The translations under genes and the position numbers were made by a program. The notes under the pieces are model-generated. The model saw nothing but the letters and a program-made list of their open reading frames with translations, had not been told where the DNA came from and did not search any database. DNA of 64,000 nt from NCBI RefSeq assembly GCF_023703085.1, contig NZ_JAMQJY010000001.1, forward strand, positions 1 through 64,000, given 5' to 3'. The DNA is from Alkalicoccobacillus plakortidis. Lineage in GTDB: Bacteria; Bacillota; Bacilli; Bacillales; Bacillaceae_D. Below are positions 1 to 8,202 of this stretch, one piece after another (within the stretch, counting starts at the first letter, position 1; the number at the start of each line of letters is the position of its first letter).

Positions 1-2
1 CT

Positions 3-68
3 TATATTGCTGCAGGTGACGGGTTGACGGTTTTACAAAATGCCATGCAATTAATTACAGGAGGTTGA
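3..68 (+). CDS. 3' end of an unrecognised prophage gene (partial)
   Basis: An open frame runs from the window edge to a TGA at 66-68 and encodes about 21 residues, ending in ...QLITGG. Its last codons overlap the AGGAGG ribosome binding site of the next gene, as is usual in tightly packed phage early operons. Too little is visible to name it. Confidence 0.5.
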   Translation, partial: YIAAGDGLTVLQNAMQLITGG

Positions 69-73
69 TCGTT

Positions 74-400
74 ATGAAAAAAGGATTAGTTGAGAGTGTG
101 TTAATGAAAGATCGTGAAAAAATTATGGCTTTAAAAGGGCAATTATTAAATTCAATGGCTTCTGCAACTTACCAATTTGCTAAAGAGGATATGGAACAAG
201 CTAAAAAAAATTTAGATGATGTTGAACTGATCATGCAGCGTATGGAGAATATGGCAGAAGAAAAATTAGTACATGATCGTGCAGACAGAAAACTTCAATC
301 TGACATACAGGAAGCAGTTAGAACGTACGCCAAAACAACAGGTAATGAGAACATATATGGATTTGAGATAAATCTAGCGATTGGACGTGGTAAGAAATGA
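74..400 (+). CDS. Small coiled-coil prophage early protein
   Basis: I do not recognise this 108-residue protein. It is highly charged and mostly helical, with Met, Lys and Glu in coiled-coil-like spacing through residues 10-85 and a basic end (GRGKK). The ATG at 74 is preferred over the TTG nine bases upstream because AGGAGG at 59-64 sits correctly before it. Its stop overlaps the next start (ATGA), so the two genes are probably translationally coupled. It is a phage early gene by position; no function can be assigned. Confidence 0.7.
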   Translation: MKKGLVESVLMKDREKIMALKGQLLNSMASATYQFAKEDMEQAKKNLDDVELIMQRMENMAEEKLVHDRADRKLQSDIQEAVRTYAKTTGNENIYGFEINLAIGRGKK

Positions 401-744
401 AACAACGACTGCAACTAAATATTAAAGGCCAGCAAATGATCATTGAAGCAATGGAAGATATAAGACCAAAGAGGTACTCAGCAGAGCAAAAACGTTTTGA
501 TCTCATACTGAACAAGGTCGTGGAAGGTAAAAAGGATTTTGATTCAGAGGAAATGATCTATATTACGCAATCACTTAGAAAACACAGTAAATTTTTATCT
601 TTGTGTCGTGAAGAAGAGAATTGTCTCTCCTTTAGGAAACTAGCTGACAGAGTGGAAAGAGCTCGTATTGCTCACCAGGACAAGCATCATCCATTAAAAA
701 AAGCACTTACTGCTGTAACAGTTAGCGCTTCGGTTCTTACTTAA
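397..744 (+). CDS. Hypothetical prophage early protein
   Basis: This 115-residue basic, helical protein has no motif I recognise. The start overlaps the stop of the preceding gene by four bases. The C-terminal 20 residues change character (a Lys-Lys-Ala-Leu-Thr-rich segment), which could be a poorly conserved tail. It is followed by a hairpin-rich non-coding stretch rather than the next gene, so it probably ends a transcriptional sub-unit. Confidence 0.65.
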   Translation: MKQRLQLNIKGQQMIIEAMEDIRPKRYSAEQKRFDLILNKVVEGKKDFDSEEMIYITQSLRKHSKFLSLCREEENCLSFRKLADRVERARIAHQDKHHPLKKALTAVTVSASVLT

Positions 745-778
745 TTCAATAACACAATCATATCAATAATTGATTGTG

Positions 779-848
779 ACGGCAAGCTCAGCTTTGCCGT
801 GAGGTGTACAAGCCCCCCTACTTGTGCGTCTCACGGTGCAGCTGCACC
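779..848 (+). promoter_or_regulatory. Three consecutive stem-loops, one with a C-rich loop
   Basis: Three hairpins follow one another without gaps. The first (779-800) pairs ACGGC-AAGC with GCTT-t-GCCGT. The second (801-832) is a 12-pair stem allowing G-U pairs, closing a CCCCCCTA loop. The third (835-848) is the perfect palindrome GGTGCAGCTGCACC. They fill the gap before the zinc-ribbon gene at 882. No U-run follows, so a simple terminator is unlikely; a structured leader or small RNA fits better. The function is inferred. Confidence 0.4.
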
Positions 849-881
849 AAGTTCTTAGAAAACTGTATAGGAGGTATACCC

Positions 882-995
882 ATGGCTAGATTAGATTATC
901 AATGTCCAACTTGCAGAAATACTGATCATCCAACTGGCGCGAATTTCTGCAAAATATGTGGCACTAAAATAATTAGAGGGGGTGAAACCAAATGA
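882..995 (+). CDS. 37-residue zinc-ribbon protein
   Basis: This tiny protein has a four-cysteine zinc ribbon (C8-x2-C11 and C23-x2-C26) and little else, ending in a basic tail. AGGAGG at 869-874 places the start at the ATG at 882; a longer reading from GTG 804 would run through the hairpin region and lacks a ribosome binding site. Its stop overlaps the next start. Such mini zinc ribbons are common in phage early regions, where they may bind nucleic acid or polymerase; that role is inference. Confidence 0.7.
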   Translation: MARLDYQCPTCRNTDHPTGANFCKICGTKIIRGGETK

Positions 996-1231
996 AGCAA
1001 TTCATGTTCAGCTTTGATTCTGTAACACAAATTGATGTAGATCAATTTAAGAAGTTAGAAAAGCATATGAGTGAGTCAGCAGACTTTTATAAGAAAACAG
1101 GTCGCATTCAAAAGATGCGTGAGGAGTTAGCAGACAAGCGTAAATTCATGATCATTCGAGTTTGTATGGAAGCTGCAGTCAAACAAAAAGCCATTCGTGG
1201 TGGAACACGAATAGCTCAGGTAAGTGCTTAA
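992..1231 (+). CDS. Hypothetical prophage early protein
   Basis: This is a 79-residue basic, helical protein with no recognisable motif, starting inside the stop of the zinc-ribbon gene after a GAGGGGG ribosome binding site. It lies directly upstream of the SbcC-like ATPase and probably belongs to the same early operon. No function is suggested. Confidence 0.65.
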   Translation: MKQFMFSFDSVTQIDVDQFKKLEKHMSESADFYKKTGRIQKMREELADKRKFMIIRVCMEAAVKQKAIRGGTRIAQVSA

Positions 1232-1293
1232 GAATTAATGGTCTCTTTAGTATATAGCGCTTGCTGTTAAAACACAAATGGAGGTTAAAGGAT

Positions 1294-3282
1294 ATGACTA
1301 AATCATTAAAATTGCTCTCGATTGAACTCACTCATTTTAAAGGGATTAAAAGTTTTCGTTTGGAGGCGAATGGAGAAGACGTTGTTGTCTATGGAGATAA
1401 CGCTAGTGGAAAGACCAGTGTATTTGATGCTTTCGTTTGGTTGCTCTTTAACAAGAACAGTCAAAATAAAACAGATTTTGATATCAAAACATTAACGGAG
1501 TCAGGAGATCACCTTCATGGTTTGAGTCATGAGGTAGAAGCTAAATTTGAGATAGATGGGATTAAGAAGCTGACCTTAAAGAAAGTCTATGCCGAAAAGT
1601 GGACTAAAAAACGTGGAAGTGCAGAGAGCACTTTCTCTGGCCACACTACAGACCATTTTATTGATGAAATTCCCAAAAAGAAAAAAGAATTTGATGAAAA
1701 AGTAGCAGAGCTCATTAAGGAAGATGTCTTTAAACTGCTTACATCACCAACTTACTTTAATGAGCAATTGCATTGGCAGAAGCGTAGAGACGTTCTACTT
1801 CAAGTCGGGGGTGATATCTCGAATGATGAGGTTGTGGCAGCTAACAAAGAGCTCGCTTCATTACCAAGTATCTTAGGCGATCGATCTATTGAGGATCATC
1901 GTAAATGGCTTACTTCTCAAAAAGCAGGTGTAAATGCACAGCTTGATACGTTACCTGTCCGCATTGATGAAGTTCAAAGGTCACTTCCCGATGTTTCTGG
2001 CTTAGATGAATCACTCATTGCCCAAGAGATTAAATTCCTTCAGTCACAGTTGCAGGAAAAAGAGGATGAGCACTCACGTTTAAGAAATGGCAGTGAGGTT
2101 TCTACTAAAGAGAATGAGCTTCGGCTTATACAAGGTAGCTTAATAGATATTAAAAATCGTCTGCAGGCATCTGCTCATGACGAGGTTATGAAAACAAGAC
2201 GTGAAGTTGGTCAAAAACAAGGTGATACAGATGCTTTAGAACAAAGCCTTAACAGCAAAAAACGACTTCTCGCTTCCCATGAGGAAACAGTAAATACATT
2301 AACTAAACAAGCAGATGCTTTACGGGATTTGTGGACCAAAGAAAATCAATGTGCTTTTGAGCATGAAGCCGAAACAGAATGCCCTACATGCAAGCAAGAG
2401 CTTCCTGAGGATGAAGTAGCTGCTGTCAATGAACGAGCGTTATCGGCATTTAACTTAAAGAAGGCAGAGAAGCTTGAATCCATTTCAAGTGATGGGAAAC
2501 GAAAAAAAGTAACGATTGAAGAAAGTAACCAAGCAATAGAAAAGCTTGAATCTGAAATTGCCGAGATTGAACAAAATTGGCAAGATGCTAAAGAACAATT
2601 AATTGAGGTTCAAGTAAGGTATCAAACGGAACAAAAAAGTATTCCGGACCCTAATGAAAACACCGAATATCAGGAGCAATCAAAGAAAGCGGAAGAAAAA
2701 CAAGCTGAGATTAATGAATTAAAACAATCATCAGCTGGAGCAATTGAAAAAGTTCTTTCTGAGATCCAAAAATTCAAGAGTGAAATCAAAGATTTAGAAG
2801 CCGATCAATCAAAATTTACATTAATTGAGAATAGCCAAACCCGTATTGCTGAACTTGAAGCAGAAGAGAAAAAGCTAGCTGCTCATTATGAGGAGTTAGA
2901 GCGACAACTATTCCTTACAGAGGAGTTCATTCGTACAAAGGTTCAGCTTTTCGAGGAAAGAATCAACTCACACTTTCAATACGCAAGATTCAAGTTATTT
3001 GATTCACAGATTAACGGCGGTTTAACAGAAACGTGCGAAACGTTATACAAAGGCGTGCCTTATGGGTCAAACCTTAATGACGCAGCTCGAATCAACGTAG
3101 GCCTAGATATTATTAACACTTTGTCTGCTCACTATGGCTTCTCTGCACCAATCTTTATTGATAACAGTGAATCCGTAACAAAGCTAATAAAAGTAGGTTC
3201 TCAGGTTATTGCTTTAGAAGTATCTGCCGATCACCCTAACTTAACTATCGGTGGCAAAAAAGCCATTAAGGAGGCTGTATAA
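1294..3282 (+). CDS. SbcC/Rad50-like AAA ATPase
   Basis: This 662-residue SMC-class ATPase has a Walker A motif GDNASGKTS at residues 34-42. Long coiled-coil arms surround a CPTC zinc-hook pair (C363, C366). A C-terminal lobe follows with a conserved asparagine-rich segment and a hydrophobic beta strand running into IDNSES near residue 620. It is shorter than cellular SbcC (about 1,000 residues), as phage versions often are. The ATG at 1294 has GGAGG upstream; an in-frame TTG at 1261 does not. It sits directly before recT, so it probably processes or organises DNA ends for RecT annealing. No SbcD nuclease partner is visible; the nearby MBL-fold protein is not an obvious substitute. Confidence 0.85.
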   Translation: MTKSLKLLSIELTHFKGIKSFRLEANGEDVVVYGDNASGKTSVFDAFVWLLFNKNSQNKTDFDIKTLTESGDHLHGLSHEVEAKFEIDGIKKLTLKKVYAEKWTKKRGSAESTFSGHTTDHFIDEIPKKKKEFDEKVAELIKEDVFKLLTSPTYFNEQLHWQKRRDVLLQVGGDISNDEVVAANKELASLPSILGDRSIEDHRKWLTSQKAGVNAQLDTLPVRIDEVQRSLPDVSGLDESLIAQEIKFLQSQLQEKEDEHSRLRNGSEVSTKENELRLIQGSLIDIKNRLQASAHDEVMKTRREVGQKQGDTDALEQSLNSKKRLLASHEETVNTLTKQADALRDLWTKENQCAFEHEAETECPTCKQELPEDEVAAVNERALSAFNLKKAEKLESISSDGKRKKVTIEESNQAIEKLESEIAEIEQNWQDAKEQLIEVQVRYQTEQKSIPDPNENTEYQEQSKKAEEKQAEINELKQSSAGAIEKVLSEIQKFKSEIKDLEADQSKFTLIENSQTRIAELEAEEKKLAAHYEELERQLFLTEEFIRTKVQLFEERINSHFQYARFKLFDSQINGGLTETCETLYKGVPYGSNLNDAARINVGLDIINTLSAHYGFSAPIFIDNSESVTKLIKVGSQVIALEVSADHPNLTIGGKKAIKEAV

Positions 3283-3283
3283 A

Positions 3284-4390
3284 ATGACTGAAAGTACATT
3301 TTCAACAGCATTAACAAAGGTCAATGATTCATTCTTTCCCATGATCGAAAAACAGCTTACTGGTAACGGAATCAAGATGGATAATTACTCAAAGCAATGT
3401 GTTTTGACCGCAATATCATCTATTAATAACGTTTTAGATTCAAAAGGGATTACTTGGAATGATGCGGATTTAGATAAGAACAACATTACACAAATTCTTA
3501 TCTCAGTTGCTTCTCTCAAGCTAAATGCAGCTGCAAGTCCAAGAGAGGTTTACTTCCAAACAAGAAATGTATCTGTGAAGAAGCAAGGCACGGACGATGT
3601 CGTTTGGAAAAAGCAAATTGAAATGGGGATAGAGGGAGATGGAAATGATGCTATCCTCTCTAACTTTGGACGAGATGTTCAATCTGTCGCACAAATTTGG
3701 TTGGTACGTTCAGAAGATGCCTTTACTTATCCTTCATTTAGGGGATTAAAGCTGGAGCCACCCACGTGGTCTCCAACTGGAAAGGGCGAAGTCGTAAGGG
3801 TTGTATATCCTGTTATCAAAAAAAATAACACAGTCGAATATCATATTTCTGAGCGCGAGGATGTAATCAAGAACCTTGTAGCTCACATCAATAACAATAT
3901 GATGAATGAAACATTTGGCATAGCTCAAAATCGCTTTAAAGCAACATTTGATGAAAAGAAGAAGATCGCCAAAAAGAAATCAGAGGTTTTATCTAAAGTA
4001 AAGGCTGTGGGATTAGCTGCCCTTGATGAAGAAGAGTTTGCCAAGTGGATCAGTCCTGCTTGGAAGGACCCTCAAAGTAGAGAGTCCATGCTTATCCGGA
4101 AGATGAGAAATAACGTAACAAAGCGCATACCTAAAGATTTTGGAAATGCTTTTGTAGAGATGAATTATGAAGCCTCTGTAGATGAGGGATTTGCTTCTGC
4201 TCGTCAGGAGATTACTGACAATGCTAATGATGAAATTATAGATGTTGATTATGAAGATTCAACAACTAATTCTTACACTGATCAACCAGAGACTGAACAA
4301 TATGAGTCACAGGAAGAAGTAAAAGAAGAGTCACAATCTGAAAAAGAACCGGTGAAAACAACTCCTGCTAATGATGAGCCACCGTTTTGA
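3284..4390 (+). CDS. recT: RecT-family single-strand annealing recombinase
   Basis: This 368-residue protein matches the phage RecT/Bet family in its first 220 residues (helical N-terminus, KLNAAASPREVYFQ region). RecT coats single-stranded DNA and anneals complementary strands during phage recombination. The last 60 residues are an acidic, Gln/Glu/Ser-rich, probably disordered tail ending NDEPPF, which resembles the C-terminal tip of single-stranded DNA-binding protein. The start follows AAGGAGG. The SbcC-like ATPase is directly upstream, and an overlapping TTGA couples it to the next gene. No separate ssb gene is visible in the window. Confidence 0.88.
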   Translation: MTESTFSTALTKVNDSFFPMIEKQLTGNGIKMDNYSKQCVLTAISSINNVLDSKGITWNDADLDKNNITQILISVASLKLNAAASPREVYFQTRNVSVKKQGTDDVVWKKQIEMGIEGDGNDAILSNFGRDVQSVAQIWLVRSEDAFTYPSFRGLKLEPPTWSPTGKGEVVRVVYPVIKKNNTVEYHISEREDVIKNLVAHINNNMMNETFGIAQNRFKATFDEKKKIAKKKSEVLSKVKAVGLAALDEEEFAKWISPAWKDPQSRESMLIRKMRNNVTKRIPKDFGNAFVEMNYEASVDEGFASARQEITDNANDEIIDVDYEDSTTNSYTDQPETEQYESQEEVKEESQSEKEPVKTTPANDEPPF

Positions 4391-5088
4391 TTGATATACA
4401 GGTGCTTGGCTCAGGATCAGCTGGTAACTGCTATCGCATAAGCGATGGCAGCACTACCTTGCTGTTGGAGTGTGGTATTCGATACAAGGATATTCAGAAA
4501 GGCGTTCAGTTCAAAATGTCAGACGTCGCAGGTTGTCTCGTCACTCATGAACACGGAGACCATTGTAAATCATTAAAAGATGTCATGCGTGCCGGCATTG
4601 ATTGCTATATGTCTTCTGGAACGGCTAGTGCATTAAATATTCATCACCATCGATTAAAACGTGTCAAAAACAAAGAGCCATTTCAGATAGGGACATGGCG
4701 TATTTTACCCTTTGATGTACAGCATGACGTTTCTGAACCGTATGGCTTCTTATTAGCCAACAAAGCCGGTGACAAGCTCTTATTCGCCACAGATACCTAT
4801 TACATCAAATATCGCTTTAAAGACCTCACACACATCATGGTGGAGTGCAATTATTCGATGTCAGTGCTAAACGATAATATCTTAGCCGGCAGAACACCGT
4901 CCGTGATGAAAGGTAGGCTATTACGTTCACATTTTAGCTTAGAGAACGTCAAAGAGTTCTTTAAAGCCAATGATCTTAGCAGGCTTGAAGAGATTTGGTT
5001 GCTCCATTTAAGTGACAGTAATAGTAATGAGGCTCAATTCAAAAAAGAGATTATGCAGCTGACAGGTAAAGCTGTCTATATCGCTTAA
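4387..5088 (+). CDS. Metallo-beta-lactamase-fold hydrolase (YycJ-like)
   Basis: The 233-residue protein opens with the LGSGSAGNCY strand typical of YycJ-like MBL hydrolases. It carries the metal-binding THEHGDH motif near residues 53-59 and a later FATDT segment supplying another metal ligand. Members of this group are nucleases or hydrolases. In PBSX- and SPP1-like phages the gene lies beside recT, which suggests a role in recombination or replication. It starts at a TTG overlapping the recT stop, so translation is probably coupled. The substrate cannot be told from the sequence. Confidence 0.85.
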   Translation: MIDIQVLGSGSAGNCYRISDGSTTLLLECGIRYKDIQKGVQFKMSDVAGCLVTHEHGDHCKSLKDVMRAGIDCYMSSGTASALNIHHHRLKRVKNKEPFQIGTWRILPFDVQHDVSEPYGFLLANKAGDKLLFATDTYYIKYRFKDLTHIMVECNYSMSVLNDNILAGRTPSVMKGRLLRSHFSLENVKEFFKANDLSRLEEIWLLHLSDSNSNEAQFKKEIMQLTGKAVYIA

Positions 5089-5097
5089 GGAGGCCGT

Positions 5098-5271
5098 ATG
5101 AAGGTTCCTTACAAAGTGTTACTACCCAATTGGTTGATTCAAATGTACAAGGTTGATCCTGAAGGCTTTAAAACAGAGGTCGTGAAGTTTGTGAGAACTG
5201 GTAGACCTGAATACAAAGTATTACGAGTAGAGGGACGCTATGCTCTCTGTGAAAGGAGGGGTCATTTATGA
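5098..5271 (+). CDS. Small prophage protein between MBL and initiator genes
   Basis: This 57-residue protein begins MKVPYKVLLPNW and ends CERRGHL. It has a clear ribosome binding site (AAGGAGG at 5087-5093) and overlaps the next ATG by four bases. That arrangement, plus the closed frame between two known genes, argues that it is real. It looks like a single small beta-rich domain. No function is recognised. Confidence 0.65.
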   Translation: MKVPYKVLLPNWLIQMYKVDPEGFKTEVVKFVRTGRPEYKVLRVEGRYALCERRGHL

Positions 5272-6032
5272 AATATCTATCAGAGATCAATGCTTTCTAT
5301 GATCGGTTGGAGACCGATTCACTTTCGAAGTCCGCCATATTACTCTGGCATGCACTTATGCAAACCAATAATAAATGCGGATGGAAGGAGAATTTCTCAG
5401 CACCGATTTCAGTGCTTGCTCTCAAGAGTGGATTAAAAGAACGGATGATCTCTAATGCCAGGAATGAATTAAAAACAAAAGGCTATATTGACTTCCAATC
5501 ACGTAAAGGAAATCAATCAGCTATTTATAAAATGATTAGCTTGTCGGCAACCATTGCTGACAATATTGCCGACAGTATTGCCGACAACACTTCCGACAAG
5601 AGTGCCGACAACATTGCCGACAACATTGCCGCATTCTTAGATAAGACTAGAGAAGAAGAGAGTATAAAAAAAGAAGAAGCAAAAGAGCCGGCAGAGAATG
5701 CCTACAAATTCTATGAATCTAATTTCGGAATACCAAGCTCATTTATCACCGATTCTATTTTTCAGTGGATCGACGATCTCTCAGAAGAAATTGTACTAGC
5801 TGGTATGAAACTTGGATTACAGAAAGGCGCACGTTCGTTTAGTTACATCGAGACGATCTTGAAAGAGTGGTCCAGCCAACAGTTGACTTCAATCGATCAG
5901 GTACGAGCTTACGAAGAATCAAAAAAGCAGAAAAGAAATAATACTGTACCGTTCAGAACTCGTGAAGGTGCAGAAAAAAATACAAAAGTAGAATCCTTGC
6001 TTGAGAGAGTTAGGAGGGGAGAGTTTGGCTAA
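5268..6032 (+). CDS. DnaD-like phage replication initiator
   Basis: The 254-residue protein has an N-terminal winged-helix region (about residues 1-95), a low-complexity linker of ADNI/ADSI repeats (about 96-122), and a DnaD-like C-terminal helical domain (about 140-215, with KFYESNFGIPSS and the YIETIL segment). It takes the position of SPP1 gene 38, directly before a loader and a DnaB-type helicase, so it most likely binds the phage origin and recruits the helicase. The linker is encoded by a 12-bp direct repeat array that is probably the origin itself. AAGGAGGGG precedes the ATG. Confidence 0.82.
   Translation: MKYLSEINAFYDRLETDSLSKSAILLWHALMQTNNKCGWKENFSAPISVLALKSGLKERMISNARNELKTKGYIDFQSRKGNQSAIYKMISLSATIADNIADSIADNTSDKSADNIADNIAAFLDKTREEESIKKEEAKEPAENAYKFYESNFGIPSSFITDSIFQWIDDLSEEIVLAGMKLGLQKGARSFSYIETILKEWSSQQLTSIDQVRAYEESKKQKRNNTVPFRTREGAEKNTKVESLLERVRRGEFG
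5541..5630 (+). repeat. 12-bp iteron array, likely phage replication origin
   Basis: Copies of TTGCCGACAA or close variants start at 5554, 5566, 5578, 5590, 5602 and 5614, with a partial copy at 5626, at an exact 12-bp step. A single inverted copy, TTGTCGGCAA, lies at 5541-5550. An A-rich stretch follows (about 5635-5690). Iterons inside the initiator gene are the known layout of SPP1 oriL and lambda ori. The array is seen directly; the origin role is inferred. Confidence 0.7.
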
Positions 6033-6367
6033 TGGAAAGTGAACAGGCATCAGAAATTTTGCAAATGATCAGTGAGGTTTATCCAAGATGGGAGTTAACT
6101 GAGACCAAGTTAAAAGCATTGGTTCCAGTTTTAAAAAAAATGGACTATCAAGGCGTTCTGGATAACCTCTATGAGCATATTGCCTCGAAGCCATTCGCTC
6201 CAACCATGCCCGAAATAGCAGCTTACCCGAAGCAAGTGGATCAGACTCAGGAAAAAATAAAATCTTTTGAGCGTGAAGCAGAGAAAAATCCACCCACACC
6301 GGAGCAACGTCAAGTATTAAAGGCTAGACTTGAACAGTTTATGCGTAAGGATGACAGCGATGAATGA
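6032..6367 (+). CDS. G39P-like helicase loader
   Basis: This 111-residue helical protein has the size, position and sequence style of SPP1 gene 39 product, which binds the replicative helicase, keeps it inactive and hands it to the initiator at the origin. Features include EVYPRWELT near the N-terminus, the conserved KPFAPTMPEIA stretch around residues 52-62 and a charged disordered C-terminus. It overlaps the initiator by one stop/start base run and the helicase gene by eight bases. The initiator-loader-helicase order supports the call. Confidence 0.78.
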   Translation: MESEQASEILQMISEVYPRWELTETKLKALVPVLKKMDYQGVLDNLYEHIASKPFAPTMPEIAAYPKQVDQTQEKIKSFEREAEKNPPTPEQRQVLKARLEQFMRKDDSDE

Positions 6368-7667
6368 TCAGAATTTTAGAGCGCCAAACGCAGCGGAAGC
6401 AGTTCTTGGATCAATTTTATATAAACCGGATTTAATCAAAGAAAGTGTACTAGTTCCAGAAGAATTTCAAGCCACAAGGCATCAGAAAATATTTGAAACC
6501 ATGCGGAAATTGGATGATGAAGGTAAGGCCATAGATATGGTCGCTTTAGCAACTGAGCTAGGAGATGAACAGTTGCAGGAAGTGGGCGGTGTTCCGTATT
6601 TTGCTGAACTAGCCAATGCGGTAGCGACTACAGCAAATTTCAAGCAACATGAAGCGGTTGTCCAGGCAGACTATAGAGTGCGAAAAGCTCGCAATAGCGC
6701 ATATGCCTTCACCGAGGAATCAGGCTCAGACGACGCTATAGACGAATTAATTAAAAGCTTACAGGATATCAAAGATACTGCCACTTCTAAACTATCCAAA
6801 ACTAAGAAAGAAATCTTGCAAAGTGTGGTTGAAAAGCTTCATTCAGAGGAGCAAGAGATCACTGGTGCCCAAAGTGGAATTGTTGATTTAGACCGCATGA
6901 CAGGTGGATGGCAACGGTCAGACCTAATCATAGTGGCAGCAAGGCCATCTGTAGGTAAAACGGCTTTTGCGCTTAATATGGGTGGCAATCACTGCTCAAA
7001 TAAAGGTGTGACCACTGTTTTTTCACTGGAGATGCCGGCAGAACAATTAGTCAATAGATGGCTCAGTGCTGCAGGTCATATAGACGGCCATAAGTGGCGT
7101 AACCCTAGCAAACTATTTACATCAAATGATTATGAGAAAGCCATTAATGCGATTGGTCTGCTAGAAAAGTGGGATTTTGAAATAGTCGATGATGCAGGCA
7201 TTACCGTTCAAGAAATTCGTTCCAAGATGCGTCAGATTAAACGAAAGTACCCGAATCAAGAGCACTTGGTCATTATAGATTACCTGCAGTTGATAGCGTC
7301 TAGGGGCGGAACCAATCGGCAAGAGCAAGTTTCTGAAATATCAAGATCCTTAAAGCAATTAGCTAGAGAATTGGACATGCCTATCATCGCTCTGTCTCAG
7401 CTTTCTCGTGGTGTTGAACAACGACAAGACAAGCGACCGATGATGTCCGATATTCGAGAGTCAGGAAGTATCGAGCAGGACGCAGATGTGGTTGCGTTTC
7501 TCTACCGTGATGACTACTACGATAAGGAATCAGAGAATCAAAACATTATTGAAATCATACTAGCCAAGCAACGAAATGGTCCTATTGGTACCGCAGAAGC
7601 TGCATTCATAAAAGAATACGGTAAATTCGTGAATTTGGATCGCCGGCATAATGATCGATTAGCGTAA
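6360..7667 (+). CDS. dnaB: Replicative DnaB-like helicase
   Basis: This 435-residue protein has the N-terminal DnaB domain (NAAEAVLGSIL), a linker, and a RecA-like ATPase core. The core has Walker A ARPSVGKTAF near residue 193, the SLEMP helicase motif, Walker B VIIDYLQL, ALSQLSRGVE and an arginine-finger region near the end. It unwinds DNA at the phage fork. The start at 6360 is chosen because AAGGA at 6347-6351 is correctly spaced; an in-frame ATG at 6351 is possible. It is phage-encoded, like SPP1 G40P, and distinct from the host enzyme by context. Confidence 0.93.
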   Translation: MNDQNFRAPNAAEAVLGSILYKPDLIKESVLVPEEFQATRHQKIFETMRKLDDEGKAIDMVALATELGDEQLQEVGGVPYFAELANAVATTANFKQHEAVVQADYRVRKARNSAYAFTEESGSDDAIDELIKSLQDIKDTATSKLSKTKKEILQSVVEKLHSEEQEITGAQSGIVDLDRMTGGWQRSDLIIVAARPSVGKTAFALNMGGNHCSNKGVTTVFSLEMPAEQLVNRWLSAAGHIDGHKWRNPSKLFTSNDYEKAINAIGLLEKWDFEIVDDAGITVQEIRSKMRQIKRKYPNQEHLVIIDYLQLIASRGGTNRQEQVSEISRSLKQLARELDMPIIALSQLSRGVEQRQDKRPMMSDIRESGSIEQDADVVAFLYRDDYYDKESENQNIIEIILAKQRNGPIGTAEAAFIKEYGKFVNLDRRHNDRLA

Positions 7668-7678
7668 ATACGTCATAA

Positions 7679-7879
7679 ATGCATCAGAGAGGACAGCTCA
7701 TATACCAGAAAGAGTATACGCATTGTTTGAGATGTAACAGGAGATTAAGAACAGTGGAAAGTATGCGCAGGGGATATGGTGCTGCTTGTGCAAAAAAAGC
7801 AAACCACGAACCTGATCTTATCGATCTGTTACATAAAAATTCAACTGAAGAGAGTGAACGTAATGGCATTAGAAATTAA
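7679..7879 (+). CDS. DUF6011-type small zinc protein
   Basis: The 66-residue protein carries the pattern CLRCNRRL...ESMRRGYGAACAKK (cysteines at about 17, 20 and 37), typical of the DUF6011 phage proteins that hold a zinc ribbon next to a conserved RGYGxxC turn. The biochemical role of this family is unknown. It starts 11 bases after the helicase stop and overlaps the next gene. The family assignment comes from recalled pattern, not a search. Confidence 0.65.
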   Translation: MHQRGQLIYQKEYTHCLRCNRRLRTVESMRRGYGAACAKKANHEPDLIDLLHKNSTEESERNGIRN

Positions 7880-8042
7880 ACATGGTCTTAATCATACAGA
7901 GGTTTCTGTTAATGATGTGCTTGTGGGATTAATTCATCGATCTACCTCTGGCTTTGTAGTCAAAATGGATGGTCATGATACCCCCGTTCCAAATGAACAA
8001 GCTGCACTTAGATTAATAAAGGCGAATCTGCTTTATGCGTAA
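7863..8042 (+). CDS. Hypothetical 59-residue protein
   Basis: The reading starts at ATG 7863, giving MALEIKHGLNHTEV..., after an AGAGAG-rich ribosome binding site. A longer in-frame extension upstream lies within the DUF6011 gene and is unlikely. The protein is probably a small all-beta domain (alternating Val/Gly, ending in an amphipathic helix). It overlaps genes on both sides by 8 to 17 bases, typical of this operon. No function is recognised. Confidence 0.6.
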   Translation: MALEIKHGLNHTEVSVNDVLVGLIHRSTSGFVVKMDGHDTPVPNEQAALRLIKANLLYA

Positions 8043-8202
8043 GGAGCTCATCACCTACGTTCAAGAGCAACTAGGTTTTGTGGAAAAGAGCTTTGATGCG
8101 GCAGAAAAGAAAGGCCGTGACGCTGGAGTGGCTTATATCAAAGGGCAACGTAGAGCATATGAGGATGTTCTAGCTGCGCTTAAGAGAGGGAAGGTCGTAT
8201 GA
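8035..8202 (+). CDS. Hypothetical 55-residue helical protein
   Basis: A frame from ATG 8035 to TGA 8202 encodes a helical, Lys/Arg-rich peptide (MRKELITYVQEQLGF...). It fills the only gap between two real genes, overlaps the previous stop, and shares ATGA with recU, so it is probably genuine and coupled. The function is unknown. Confidence 0.55.
   Translation: MRKELITYVQEQLGFVEKSFDAAEKKGRDAGVAYIKGQRRAYEDVLAALKRGKVV

Noticed and set aside
804..881. N-terminal extension of the zinc-ribbon protein from GTG 804
   Set aside because: The extension runs through strong hairpins, lacks a ribosome binding site and has odd composition; ATG 882 has AGGAGG at the right distance.
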